The translations under genes and the position numbers were made by a program. The notes below the pieces were generated by a model that was not told the origin of the DNA, ran no database searches, and was given only the letters and a program-made list of their open reading frames with translations. A DNA stretch of 64,000 nucleotides from Pseudomonadota bacterium (GTDB lineage: Bacteria > Pseudomonadota > Gammaproteobacteria > Pseudomonadales > Pseudohongiellaceae): NCBI GenBank assembly GCA_027621405.1, contig JAQCBT010000009.1, positions 62,001 to 126,000 on the forward strand, in the 5' to 3' direction. Of this stretch, positions 1-8,512 are shown in pieces. Every line of letters begins with the position of its first letter. Within the stretch, counting starts at the first letter, position 1.

Positions 1-1166
1 TTCTCGGAGAATGCGTACTTTGACTCGATAAAGAAGCTTAGGCTCTCATTGATCTCGAAGCTGCCATTAAAATTGATGGAGTAGCGATCCTGCTCCGGCA
101 GAATCGTCTGGCGCGTAGACTGCAATCCATCACCGATACCAAAAGCCTGGTTTACGTTGGTCGGCAGGCCGGGATTGTATGGACGCGGAATACCATTGAA
201 TGGACTATCGACCACCTGGGCCACGAGAATCTGTGTGCCCGGTATGAATGGGACGCCGTTTCCGTCACGGACACCATTTACCGCCGGGATGATCGAATCG
301 AAGAATGAGTCGCCGGACGCGATGTTGAACACACCCTGTGCCGAGGAGATCGGGTTGGTGGTTGGGGTCACGTAGAGACGAGTCGCGTTCGGGTTCAAAC
401 CGTTAGCCGCAGCAATCGCAGGAGTGGCATTGATGTCGTTGCCCAACCAGGGACCCGCAAAGGGGCGCTGGTCCTCGAGCACCTCAGCTGTAGTGAGCGC
501 CTCAAAGGCGACTACCGCTTCACCTCGGCCATCTGCAAATTCGAAACCCGTACCCAGTGACAGATAGTGTTCGTTGGTATCCCAACGATCGGAAACGCCT
601 GTTTGCGCGGTCATCTCTATACCGTCGAAGTCGCCACCATCACGCAGGATGAAGTTGACAACTCCGGATACGGCATCGGCACCGTATACGGAAGAAGCGC
701 CACCTGTCAGTGTTTCAACGCGCTGGACCATTACAGTAGGGATAGAATTCACGTCAACGGCAGCTGAGCCCTGGCCACCTGCGACGTGGCGGCGGCCATT
801 TACAAGGGTCAAGGTACGCACTGTACCGAGGCCGCGGAGGTCGAGCAAACCCAGACCTACGTCAGAGTCTGTGGTACCCGCATCATTAATGGCAGAGAAG
901 TTCGCTGGCAGAGAGTTGTTCAGTGCCGGAGATTCACGAAGCAGTTCGCCGAGGTCCGCCTGGCCAGCGGTACGAATCGTGTCTCCACCCAGCACAGCAA
1001 CTGGACTGGCTGCGGCGGTCGCGCTGTCCCTCGCAATACGGGAACCGGTGACGACTACCTCTTCGATCTGTGCTTCCTGCGCCCATGTGGTTCCAAGCAT
1101 CGTTGACGCACACAAGGCGCCGATGGCGTGTACCAGTGGTTTCTTGATAAACGGTTTGTGTCTCAT
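1..1166 (-). CDS. TonB-dependent outer-membrane receptor, N-terminal part (runs off window)
   Basis: Reading the minus strand from the ATG at 1166 gives an open frame of 388 codons that continues past base 1. It starts with a signal peptide (MRHKPFIKK then a hydrophobic stretch ending TWAQ). A TonB-box/plug start follows (EEVVVTGSRI), then a plug domain with RGLGTVRTLTLVNGRR, VDVNSIP and GGASSVYGADAVSGVVN, which are the classic signatures of TonB-dependent receptors. The part after about residue 180 is the start of the 22-strand barrel. These receptors import large substrates (siderophores, vitamins, glycans, peptides) across the outer membrane using TonB energy. The substrate cannot be read here; the sequence style resembles the large receptor families of marine Gammaproteobacteria. 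A purine-rich GGGGTAGATACACA precedes the ATG. The C-terminal barrel is missing only because the window ends. Confidence 0.95.
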   Translation of the reverse strand, partial: MRHKPFIKKPLVHAIGALCASTMLGTTWAQEAQIEEVVVTGSRIARDSATAAASPVAVLGGDTIRTAGQADLGELLRESPALNNSLPANFSAINDAGTTDSDVGLGLLDLRGLGTVRTLTLVNGRRHVAGGQGSAAVDVNSIPTVMVQRVETLTGGASSVYGADAVSGVVNFILRDGGDFDGIEMTAQTGVSDRWDTNEHYLSLGTGFEFADGRGEAVVAFEALTTAEVLEDQRPFAGPWLGNDINATPAIAAANGLNPNATRLYVTPTTNPISSAQGVFNIASGDSFFDSIIPAVNGVRDGNGVPFIPGTQILVAQVVDSPFNGIPRPYNPGLPTNVNQAFGIGDGLQSTRQTILPEQDRYSINFNGSFEINESLSFFIESKYAFSE

Positions 1167-1899
1167 TGTGTATCTACCCCTTAATAACGGTATTCAGGCA
1201 GCGGCAAGCATCCGACAACCCTGGTTTCTCAAATAAGTGCGAGTCTGCGAACTTCCAGTGAATGTGGCGTGAACCAATGCCACATCAGCGCGCACATAAG
1301 CTTGCTGGCTTTAACTGCAATAAGAGTGCCAGAACGTTTTCAAGGGGTGATTAAGCAGAATATACGGGGCGATGGGCCAAAACAGGGAAAGGTTTACTGC
1401 TTTCGGCGCGCCAAAAGAGGACATCAGGCTACTTTGTGGGGCAGATATGCCGCCCAAAAACGGAGCGCGTTTTCCATAAAGACTGAAAATAGCGCATAAA
1501 TTTTTTTTGGAACCACCTAACAAGAGAAACAAATCCACTGCTTCTATAGCGCCAGACCAAGTCTCTTTGGTGTCAAAATTGGACCTTTATTTCAATTATT
1601 CATATGCGCCTTATTGGGGATAAAGTTCGAGAGTTGATAACTCCCAACAAGGATTTAGCGCTAAACCTGTTGCTTTTCGGTGCTTTCGTGGGAATGAGAC
1701 AATTCATGTCTACACAGATTTGAACAAACTGGACGAGCAAACGCGGGCTCACCTCCAACATGCACGAAGTATTCACTGGCCCTATCAATACTCAACCCCA
1801 TAATCCAGACATTGCTTGGCATATATATTGCTGCCTGTAAGGCAATCTGAGAAAAACCAATCCTGAATTCTCAATACACTACCTGAAGGGGCGTTAGGA
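1167..1899. other. Intergenic region between divergent TonB receptor and hupE-like gene
   Basis: This 733-base divergent spacer must hold promoters for both flanking genes. Short open frames exist on both strands but lack ribosome binding sites and protein-like composition. An A/T-rich stretch sits near 1495-1515. No clear operator, RNA gene or repeat was recognised. Confidence 0.5.
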
Positions 1900-3066
1900 A
1901 TGAGTCGGGGCAGAGTTATCGCAGCATTAATCCTGATGCTGCTTTCAACAGCTACGAATGCTCATCTGCTGAATATGACGGACCTGCATTTCGATGCATC
2001 CGATCCTGAGGCAGTGTTGCTGCATATCAAGATTGACCTGGGGCAGTCTCTGCTCTCTCCTGTAGATTACTGGCGTGCCGTTAACTCGGATCCCGCTGAG
2101 CAATACGCACTAATTGCGCCTGCGGCTGGTCAATTGCTGAACGGCATGCAGATCCTGATCGGAGGCACGACTGTTTCTGGCAGTCTGCAGTCCTGGAGTC
2201 TGGAGGCGGCATCCCTTGAGGCCATCGAGAATAGCCTCTCTCCCCAGATGGCGATCCTGTCCTTCGACTTTGGGCGCCTGGATATCTCCCCAACAAGTGA
2301 ACCAGCTGACAGTAGCCTGGAACTATTCTTAGACGAGCAACTTGAGATTCCCTGGCCGGCCCTGCTTCGCGTCGATACTTCCACCAGAGCTTTACCCGTT
2401 TCTCGGCTACTTACGGCCAATGACCGCAGGAGTCGCCCAATCTCGTTGATTGACAACATTGAGACTACCGGCTCCTCGGCCATGGCAAGGCTCGCAATTT
2501 CGTTCCAGGCATGGGTACCGGGATTGAGTTGGCTCGCCATAGGGTTTCAGCACATCATCCCCTGGGGTCTCGATCACATCGCCTTCGTTCTGGGTCTGTT
2601 CTTTCTTTCAACACGAATTTCTACCCTGTTCTACCAGGTCAGCTGCTTCACGGTAGCGCATTCGCTCACCCTTGGACTTGCCACCCTGGGCTGGATATCA
2701 GTGCCTGCGAGCATCATTGAACCACTGATCGCCGCCTCCATAGTTTTTATCGCTGTGGACAATCTTTACAACGATCTTTTGGGGCGCTGGCGACTACTGG
2801 TCGTGACCCTGTTCGGCTTGTTACACGGCCTCGGTTTCGCCTCGGCGCTGTCGGAGCTCATGCTGCCAGCGGAAAACTTTTACATGGCACTGTTGATGTT
2901 CAATCTCGGCGTGGAAGCGGGGCAACTCACTGTTTTGGCACTGGCGTTTGCAGCGGTCGGCTGGCTGCGCGGGCGTGCTGCCTACAATGAGCGCGTGGCC
3001 CGCCCAGCCACAGTCACTATCGCCGGCGTTGGCACTTATTGGTTATTAAAGCGAGTAGCATTTTGA
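1900..3066 (+). CDS. HupE/UreJ-family membrane protein
   Basis: This 388-residue protein has a signal peptide (to about residue 21, ...TNAH), a roughly 170-residue extracytoplasmic domain, then a C-terminal multi-helix membrane domain. That domain carries the HupE/UreJ hallmarks: GFQHIIPWGLDHIAF around residues 216-230, FTVAHSLTL near 250, HGLGFA near 310 and FNLGVEAGQ near 332. The conserved His/Asp residues are those proposed to bind Ni or Co in the HupE/UreJ permeases. The version with an extracytoplasmic N-terminal domain is common beside uncharacterised secreted enzymes, and its substrate is not established. Its stop codon overlaps the next ATG (TGATG at 3064-3068), so it is translationally coupled to the metallo-beta-lactamase-fold gene. 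This suggests a metal-supply or assembly partner, which is inference. Confidence 0.85.
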   Translation: MSRGRVIAALILMLLSTATNAHLLNMTDLHFDASDPEAVLLHIKIDLGQSLLSPVDYWRAVNSDPAEQYALIAPAAGQLLNGMQILIGGTTVSGSLQSWSLEAASLEAIENSLSPQMAILSFDFGRLDISPTSEPADSSLELFLDEQLEIPWPALLRVDTSTRALPVSRLLTANDRRSRPISLIDNIETTGSSAMARLAISFQAWVPGLSWLAIGFQHIIPWGLDHIAFVLGLFFLSTRISTLFYQVSCFTVAHSLTLGLATLGWISVPASIIEPLIAASIVFIAVDNLYNDLLGRWRLLVVTLFGLLHGLGFASALSELMLPAENFYMALLMFNLGVEAGQLTVLALAFAAVGWLRGRAAYNERVARPATVTIAGVGTYWLLKRVAF

Positions 3067-4055
3067 TGAGTTTTACTAAACCCCCTGAGCAACTGCGGAC
3101 CTTTGCAGGCATCGCTTGCGTGGCCGCGGTATTGTTGGCATTCGATGTCGCATTCTCTGCCATGGCGCCAGCGCGCATCTCCTTCCCCCTCGATGAACAG
3201 GCACCGGGGGAATTTCCCGCAGAATGGATACATGGCTCCAAGTCGGCCATGGACAATACGGATCCACCTGTACAGGTACACGCTTACAACGAACACACCT
3301 ATATTCTTCGCGAAAACAAGGCGATCAACTATGAGGGTGCATTCATGTACCTGTTCTTTGGCAATGGAGTCGCCATGTTAATCGATCAGGGTTCAACATC
3401 TTCCCCCGCCCTGTTTCCACTTCGGGAAGTGGTAGATGGCGTGATCGACGAGTGGCAGGAGCGTAACGGTCAACATGACATCGAGCTGATCGTCGCCAAC
3501 AGCCACCTGCACGGAGACCACTATGCGGCGTGGAACCAGTTCGTAGACAGGCCCAATACGGTGATGGTGGGCCTGACCCATGAAGAAGTGATGAATTTCT
3601 GGGGCATCGACAATTATCCTCAACAGATCGTCACATACGATCTGGGGGGTCGAGAGCTTGTTGTGACCGGATCGCCTGGCCATCAGGGTTCCGAAATCGC
3701 AATCTACGATGGCTGGACCGACCTGCTGTACACCGGCGACATGTTCTATCGCGGTCGTCTGTATCTGGAAGACTGGGATGCCTGGGTTACCAGCATTCGC
3801 AAACTCCGGGACATCGCGGACCAGAACCCTGTCGTACACCTGGTGAACAATCACATCGAGATGACCACAACACCCGGGCTTGATTATCCGGTGGGTACAA
3901 CCTGGCAACCGGACGAACCCCCGATGGAGATGACCCTTGAGATGCTGGATGAGGCAGTCGAGGCAACGTTCGAAATCGACCGCCCCGGCATCTACATCTA
4001 CGACGATTTCCTGATCTACAACGAAATACCCTGGGGATACACAACGGATCCATAG
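3066..4055 (+). CDS. Metallo-beta-lactamase-fold hydrolase, exported
   Basis: This 329-residue protein has one N-terminal hydrophobic segment (residues 12-33), a probable signal peptide or anchor. The start at 3066 is chosen because TGATG couples it to the gene upstream; an in-frame upstream ATG at 3039 lies deep in that gene. The active-site signature HLHGDH is complete (H147, H149, D151, H152). H206 (GSPGHQG), D225 (YTGDMF) and H263 (NNHIEM) fit the remaining ligands of a binuclear zinc site. The fold is used by beta-lactamases, lactonases, glyoxalases and others, and the substrate cannot be inferred. The following gene is a paralogue that has lost the site. All three genes from 1900 to 5045 look like one operon. 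Confidence 0.88.
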   Translation: MSFTKPPEQLRTFAGIACVAAVLLAFDVAFSAMAPARISFPLDEQAPGEFPAEWIHGSKSAMDNTDPPVQVHAYNEHTYILRENKAINYEGAFMYLFFGNGVAMLIDQGSTSSPALFPLREVVDGVIDEWQERNGQHDIELIVANSHLHGDHYAAWNQFVDRPNTVMVGLTHEEVMNFWGIDNYPQQIVTYDLGGRELVVTGSPGHQGSEIAIYDGWTDLLYTGDMFYRGRLYLEDWDAWVTSIRKLRDIADQNPVVHLVNNHIEMTTTPGLDYPVGTTWQPDEPPMEMTLEMLDEAVEATFEIDRPGIYIYDDFLIYNEIPWGYTTDP

Positions 4056-4058
4056 AGC

Positions 4059-5045
4059 ATGGCAATGAAAAAATTTACTACTGCGCTGGCGCTGTTACTG
4101 GTCAGTTCGAGCATTCAGGCACAGGTTTCCTTTGAGCGTGATACAGCAGCACCGGGAAATCTCAGGTTTACCTGGATTCACGGCAGCATATCCGCGAAAG
4201 CGAATACCGATGTACGTATTCAGGTGCATCGCTACAACGAACATACTTACATCCTCCGGCAAAATCCCGCTATACATTGGGAAGCGCCTTTCATGTATCT
4301 ACTCATGGGCAGCGAGCGAGCCGTGCTTCTCGATGCTGGTGCGACGGAAGAGGCGGAGTATTTTCCGTTGCGCGAAGTGGTGGACGGCGTATTGATGAGA
4401 TGGGCTCAGGCACAGGACATGGAAATGCCTGAGCTGATTGTACTGCCACTCGGTTCGGATCAGTCCCAGACCGCGGCAATCGGGCAATTCAGTGACCGGC
4501 CCAACACTGTGGTTGTGCCTCCCACCGAAGAAGCACGCAGCGAGCTACTGGGAGCAGAATGGTTGCAGGGCAGTGAACTCGATCTGGGCGGGCGTGTGCT
4601 CACAGCGCTGCCGACACCGGGGCTGGATGCTAAGGCTATGAGCCTGTATGACCCATGGGCACAGCTCCTGTTCACGGGAAACGCCTTCTATCCCGGCCGA
4701 CTGGTCATCAGGGACTTTCCAGCTTACCAGCAATCGCTTTCAGATCTGGTGGCCCTGGTTGATGAACATCCAGTCAACATGATTTTTGGTGGCCGCATCG
4801 AAATGACCAGACAGCCAGGATTGGACTACCGGCTTCGCGCCAATTACCGACCCAATGAACGCGCACTTGAAATGGGTCCCAGGCACCTTGACCTCGCTTT
4901 GCAGGCGGTTAACTTGATTAACGGCTCAACCGATATCCGCATCCTGAATGACTTCATTCTGATGCACGGTGTTGGGCGCGGCGCACGCGATTACGGTTTC
5001 CCAGCGTATACTCCGGAACGATTTCTGGCACCGAATACCCGGTAG
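4059..5045 (+). CDS. Metallo-beta-lactamase-fold paralogue with all metal ligands replaced
   Basis: The 328-residue protein starts 3 bases after the upstream stop (ATG at 4059; a second ATG at 4065 is equally possible) and begins with a signal peptide ending ...SSIQAQ. It aligns with the preceding gene along its whole length, sharing RYNEHTYILR, PLREVVDGV, DRPNTVVV, PGLDYR and the C-terminal NDF. At the metal site, however, HLHGDH is replaced by GSDQSQ (residues 132-137), the third His by L189, the bridging Asp by N208 and the last His by R246. The fold is therefore kept while metal catalysis is almost certainly lost. It may be a binding protein, regulator or heteromeric partner of its neighbour. 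There is no frameshift and coding quality is good, so it is not a decaying pseudogene. Confidence 0.85.
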   Translation: MAMKKFTTALALLLVSSSIQAQVSFERDTAAPGNLRFTWIHGSISAKANTDVRIQVHRYNEHTYILRQNPAIHWEAPFMYLLMGSERAVLLDAGATEEAEYFPLREVVDGVLMRWAQAQDMEMPELIVLPLGSDQSQTAAIGQFSDRPNTVVVPPTEEARSELLGAEWLQGSELDLGGRVLTALPTPGLDAKAMSLYDPWAQLLFTGNAFYPGRLVIRDFPAYQQSLSDLVALVDEHPVNMIFGGRIEMTRQPGLDYRLRANYRPNERALEMGPRHLDLALQAVNLINGSTDIRILNDFILMHGVGRGARDYGFPAYTPERFLAPNTR

Positions 5046-5100
5046 GCATTCATCAATCGCAAGCCACCTCTCATTTCGCAAGGAGACGCAGTGGAATTAC

Positions 5101-5409
5101 TCAGCGACGCATTTCGTTCTGGGTGCTGACCACTGGAAGCCGGTTGATCACACTCAGTTTGCGTAGCTCGAAGGAGCGTTCCTTCTCAATCTCGCGCACT
5201 GTCATGCAAACATTTCTGGGAATCCGCGAAGCGGGTCTTCGTCGATCTTCACAAACAACCTGATCCATGGGGGCTTTGTCCAGGTTATAAATGTAGAGCT
5301 CATCGCTCGTCATGTTTGTGAAGTTATAACTGTAGTAACTGTCCTGGTTGCTACTGCAGGCAGTAAACACAAGCAGGAAAGCTCCCCCAAACCAATAGGT
5401 CGCTTTCAT
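5101..5409 (-). CDS. Small predicted lipoprotein, unknown function
   Basis: The 102-residue protein starts at the ATG at 5409, which has a strong ribosome binding site (GAAGGAGTACGAA) just upstream. The longer frame to 5496 has none. The N-terminus MKATYWFGGAFLLVFTACSS is a type II signal peptide with lipobox FTAC, so it should be lipidated and anchored in the envelope. The mature part has two further cysteines (QVVCEDRR and NVCMTV) that could form a disulfide, and an acidic/basic mix without recognisable domain. It is convergent with the metallo-beta-lactamase-fold pair. Function unknown. Confidence 0.75.
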   Translation of the reverse strand: MKATYWFGGAFLLVFTACSSNQDSYYSYNFTNMTSDELYIYNLDKAPMDQVVCEDRRRPASRIPRNVCMTVREIEKERSFELRKLSVINRLPVVSTQNEMRR

Positions 5410-6544
5410 TTCGTACTCCTTCAGGAGAATCTTATCTGTCTTGTTTGTCTTTCGTGCTTTGGGCAAGGGGGATATTAACGCGATTCCCCACCCCATCGTC
5501 TATCGCTTTTTTGATTTAATCACGTACGAACGATGCCAGGGCGGCGATAGGCTGGTTGGGAATAAACGAAGTGACGAGAAAAGCCTACGGGTGTTACGCA
5601 GTTACCCATAGCTTGCACTATGCTGGTGCCTTCTTGTGCCCCAATAGGGATGAGATTGAAACTGGATTATTGTTGTTACTCTGATCCTATCCGCGGCAAG
5701 CTGTCTTCCCGGTATCTACCTGTTGGATTCAAGCTGGTGTGCCAGATGCGGCCACTGTGAGCGAGAGACCGAGTAGCGCCCCCAGGCGCTCCTGGCCCCC
5801 GGGTCGTCTTTCCTGGCGAGTTGCATGACGCCAAATGCCATCTTCATAGAGGCCACGGCACCCAGTAGTGCATTGTTGTCATACTCCCACTTCAGATTGG
5901 AAATAGCAGAATTGCGGCGAATATCAAAAATATGGCCCTTCGTCTGCCTGGAGAGTTTTCTTCTTGCCCGCTCTGTCATTCCTCTAACTCCAGGTACAAA
6001 TTTTCGTCGAGCACCATCGACCTGTGATCTGGCAACGCGGATTGTTTGCCCCGAACCTTGTGCACCTGCCAAAAAATCCATTTCTGGCCTGCTAATTGCA
6101 ATATCAAGCAATCGAGCCACTAAATCCAGACTAAGCAATCTCTATAGCAGCACCAAGAAACAAGCATGTTTGATATCCATTACTGCCTGCAATCGGTTTT
6201 GAAGCCGTCCTTTTCCCCAATTTCGCATCCCGTTCGCAAGACAACATTAACCTTGCCCGAGCTACTGCCTGTTGCCCCGGCACTATTGAAAATGCCGGGA
6301 GGCAAGAGCTTGCACGCCCATAATGGGTGCGCGATGCACCAGATAAGTTCGCCCAGGCAGTCATTTCCCAGGTTTGTATTTCTTGAGCTAAGGGACTAAG
6401 TGACTAAGGGACAGTGAGATTACACGAACAGATTTACCCGGCCGTAAAGGCATTCGCGCTGTGAATCTTGCGCAATAATTTCGAACAAGTATCAGGCACT
6501 GGACCTGCCTGATTCTGCAACCACAATCCATACAGGAGAAAACC
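5410..6544. other. Long intergenic region without a convincing gene
   Basis: About 1.1 kb separates the lipoprotein from the next supported gene. Open frames of 77 to 140 codons occur on both strands (for example 5716-6138 minus, TTG start; 5825-6202 plus), but they lack good ribosome binding sites, overlap one another antisense and match no family I recognise. They could be a degraded gene. A short repeat of CTAAGGGACT-like sequence lies near 6389-6412, next to a GGGACAG motif also seen near 25.6 and 29.9 kb. No RNA gene was recognised. Confidence 0.45.
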
Positions 6545-6733
6545 ATGAAACAGGAATTTACCGTCGAGTTACACGAATCCCAGAACGAGTATCTTAATGA
6601 AATTATCGCTAACTACGGTATCAGGGGCCTTGGCAAGGCGTTGCGGTGCCTCGTTGATTTTTCGATGGACCGCAAAGACCTGGAAGAAGAAATATTCAAG
6701 ACCAAACGTTGCAAGACCTGCAGTAAGGATTAG
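6545..6733 (+). CDS. Small conserved-looking protein with C-terminal CxxC
   Basis: The 62-residue protein has a good ribosome binding site (ACAGGAGAAAACC before ATG). The N-terminal half (MKQEFTVELHESQNEYLNEI) resembles the strand-helix start of a ribbon-helix-helix-like protein. The C-terminus ends in KRCKTCSKD, a possible metal-binding or redox CxxC. It is charged and soluble. Its stop codon overlaps the convergent stop of the pilin-like gene by 3 bases. Function unknown; a small DNA-binding or redox role is only a guess. Confidence 0.7.
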   Translation: MKQEFTVELHESQNEYLNEIIANYGIRGLGKALRCLVDFSMDRKDLEEEIFKTKRCKTCSKD

Positions 6734-7254
6734 TCGTCTTCGGAATCACTAGCGCTCCGGCAGGTATCAGGAAGATAGCGATCCGACAGGGCATAGATTG
6801 TTACAGGGTCAGCCTTACAATCCCATAGAATCGTCCCATCTTCCTGTACTCTGGCAATCAACAGATACGCTGATTCAGTTGCTTCGAAGCGCGCACCAAA
6901 CTCGCCAAGATCAACTATCGCATTGAGGGTACCGGTGAGCTCCGTGTCGGAGCCGGGCTCACCGAGTGCGCCGGTCTGCCAGGTGAAACCCCTGAGAACA
7001 CCGACAGGCGCAAACTCGTCCAGTCCCACTTCGGCCGCAGTCTGCGGCAGAACGCCCTCGGATTCGAAGTAGGCTTCAATTTGCGCCTTCTGTGCCATTC
7101 CTGAATCGACTGCCTCAGCGATGGCATTTTCCAGGCTGTAGTTGAAGTAGAAGCCGTATGCGGTGCTGGCAGCTACGATAACGATGAGTATGTAGGTAAA
7201 TATTTCAGCGGTTGATGCACCTGTTTGTTTGTGCGCAGAGATCAATGCGTTCAT
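6730..7254 (-). CDS. Type IV pilin-like protein with non-canonical processing site
   Basis: The 174-residue protein opens with a short basic leader MNALISAHKQTG, then ASTAEIFTYILIVIVAAS, a roughly 20-residue hydrophobic helix. Cleavage after G12 would place Glu17 at position +5, exactly where type IV pilins carry their conserved Glu. The first mature residue would be Ala, not the usual Phe/Met. The C-terminal pair of cysteines (DCKADP and PDTCRSA) matches the disulfide loop of PilA-like pilins, and the size is typical. It stands alone here with no pil assembly genes nearby, so it would depend on machinery encoded elsewhere. It could be a minor pilin or pseudopilin. It converges with the 62-residue gene, the stop codons overlapping. 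Confidence 0.72.
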   Translation of the reverse strand: MNALISAHKQTGASTAEIFTYILIVIVAASTAYGFYFNYSLENAIAEAVDSGMAQKAQIEAYFESEGVLPQTAAEVGLDEFAPVGVLRGFTWQTGALGEPGSDTELTGTLNAIVDLGEFGARFEATESAYLLIARVQEDGTILWDCKADPVTIYALSDRYLPDTCRSASDSEDD

Positions 7255-7607
7255 CAGTGTGGATCCAATACAAAGTTACGAATGTGAACACCACTGGGGT
7301 GCAAAATTTGTTATGCAACTTTCGCACCAAACAAAGTGTCAGTATGTGTAACTCGGCGCTTCGATTTCTGCCAGGAATAGACTGCGAAAGAGGTTGAATG
7401 GCATCGCTATGATTTGCTTCGAGTAGCAGGCGAACCAATGCGCTGATCCAGAACTTACTGCTCACCTGGACCGATGGTGGAGTTGGGCGACAGGAAGAGA
7501 GTTAGAAGCGCGACTTTGGGCAGCGTGCCATTCCTGTTCACCATTCATGTCCTGGTAATCGGCACCACGATCCGTGGCACCGGTTACTGGTCAAGGAGTG
7601 ATGCTTG
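7255..7607. other. Intergenic region upstream of the pilin-like gene
   Basis: About 350 bases between two minus-strand genes. The segment near 7260-7340 is A/T-rich relative to the genes and probably holds the pilin promoter. The open frames inside it are short and unsupported. Nothing else was recognised. Confidence 0.4.
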
Positions 7608-8261
7608 CTAGGAAGGTTGCTTCGTAGTCCGCAGGTAAGGCAGTTTGATGTCAATGTCACCAAACTTTTCCCTGGCCTGTTCATCATTCAGCGACAGCGC
7701 GACAATCACATCCTGCCCCTGCTGCCAGTTCGCTGGTGTGGCAATCGGCGTGCCATAGGTAGTCTGTAGCGCATCCAGTGCTCGCAGCACTTCGGCGAAA
7801 TTTCGGCCGACTGACATTGGGTAAGTCATGGACAACTGCAGCTTCTTGTCCGGACTGAAGATAAATACCACTCTCACACTGGCGGAATCGGCCGCGGTTC
7901 GACCATCTGGCAGATAGGCGTCCGCTGGCAACATATCGAGGGCTTTGGAAACCGCCAGATTGTCATCCGCAATGATCGGGAACCCGGCTTTGGCTCCTGA
8001 AAAACTTTCGATGTCCGCCTTCCATGCCTTGTGCTCCTCGACACCATCGACAGACAGCCCGATAACCTTGGTACTGCGTTTTTCCCATTCCGCGGCCAGC
8101 TGCGAGACGGCTCCGAATTCGGTGGTGCATACCGGCGTAAAATCCTTGGGGTGACTGAACAGGATCGTCCAGCTGTCACCGATGAATTCGTGGAGTGAGA
8201 AGTTTCCCTGGTCCGTTACAAGGTCCAGATCTGGTACGACATCGTTAATTCTTAGGGCCAT
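7608..8261 (-). CDS. 1-Cys peroxiredoxin (Prx6 family)
   Basis: The 217-residue cytosolic enzyme reduces hydroperoxides using the peroxidatic Cys45 in HPKDFTPVCTTE, preceded by the conserved FSHP. The long C-terminal extension (from about residue 165, TYPMSVGRNFAEVLRALDAL through TPANWQQG) is diagnostic of the Prx6/1-Cys group and mediates dimerisation. No resolving Cys is seen elsewhere. The start MALRINDVVPDL at 8261 has GAGGTAGCACG upstream; the longer frame to 8369 adds a non-homologous stretch. It is monocistronic here and divergent from the repeat-protein gene. Confidence 0.93.
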   Translation of the reverse strand: MALRINDVVPDLDLVTDQGNFSLHEFIGDSWTILFSHPKDFTPVCTTEFGAVSQLAAEWEKRSTKVIGLSVDGVEEHKAWKADIESFSGAKAGFPIIADDNLAVSKALDMLPADAYLPDGRTAADSASVRVVFIFSPDKKLQLSMTYPMSVGRNFAEVLRALDALQTTYGTPIATPANWQQGQDVIVALSLNDEQAREKFGDIDIKLPYLRTTKQPS

Positions 8262-8512
8262 CGTGCTACCTCGCTGCATAAAAAGCCTTGGGTAAAAGAC
8301 GATAGCACAGATAGTGCTTGGCCCGAACCCACGTAAGGAGAGGAATCCACACCCTGGCCAGGAGTGCATACATAGGCGTGGACCCCGGCGATTTGCGAAC
8401 TGGTTGGCGTTTCAGGCCGCCATTTTTCCCCGGAAACTGCTTGGTCGCTGCTATACTTGAAGGCAACCTAGCCCCCCAATTGACCTGAACTGGGCATCCT
8501 GAGGGATATCTC

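Noticed and set aside
574-1236. Long plus-strand open frame opposite the TonB receptor
   Set aside because: It is the antisense shadow of a clear TonB plug domain; its composition (Ser/Pro/Arg-rich) is not protein-like.
5641-5665. AATAGGGATGAGATTGAAAC resembles the end of a CRISPR repeat
   Set aside because: Only one copy is present, with no spacing pattern and no cas genes in the window.
5716-6202. Opposing open frames of 140 (minus) and 125 (plus) codons
   Set aside because: They overlap antisense, the minus frame needs a TTG start, neither has a ribosome site, and neither shows a recognisable family.
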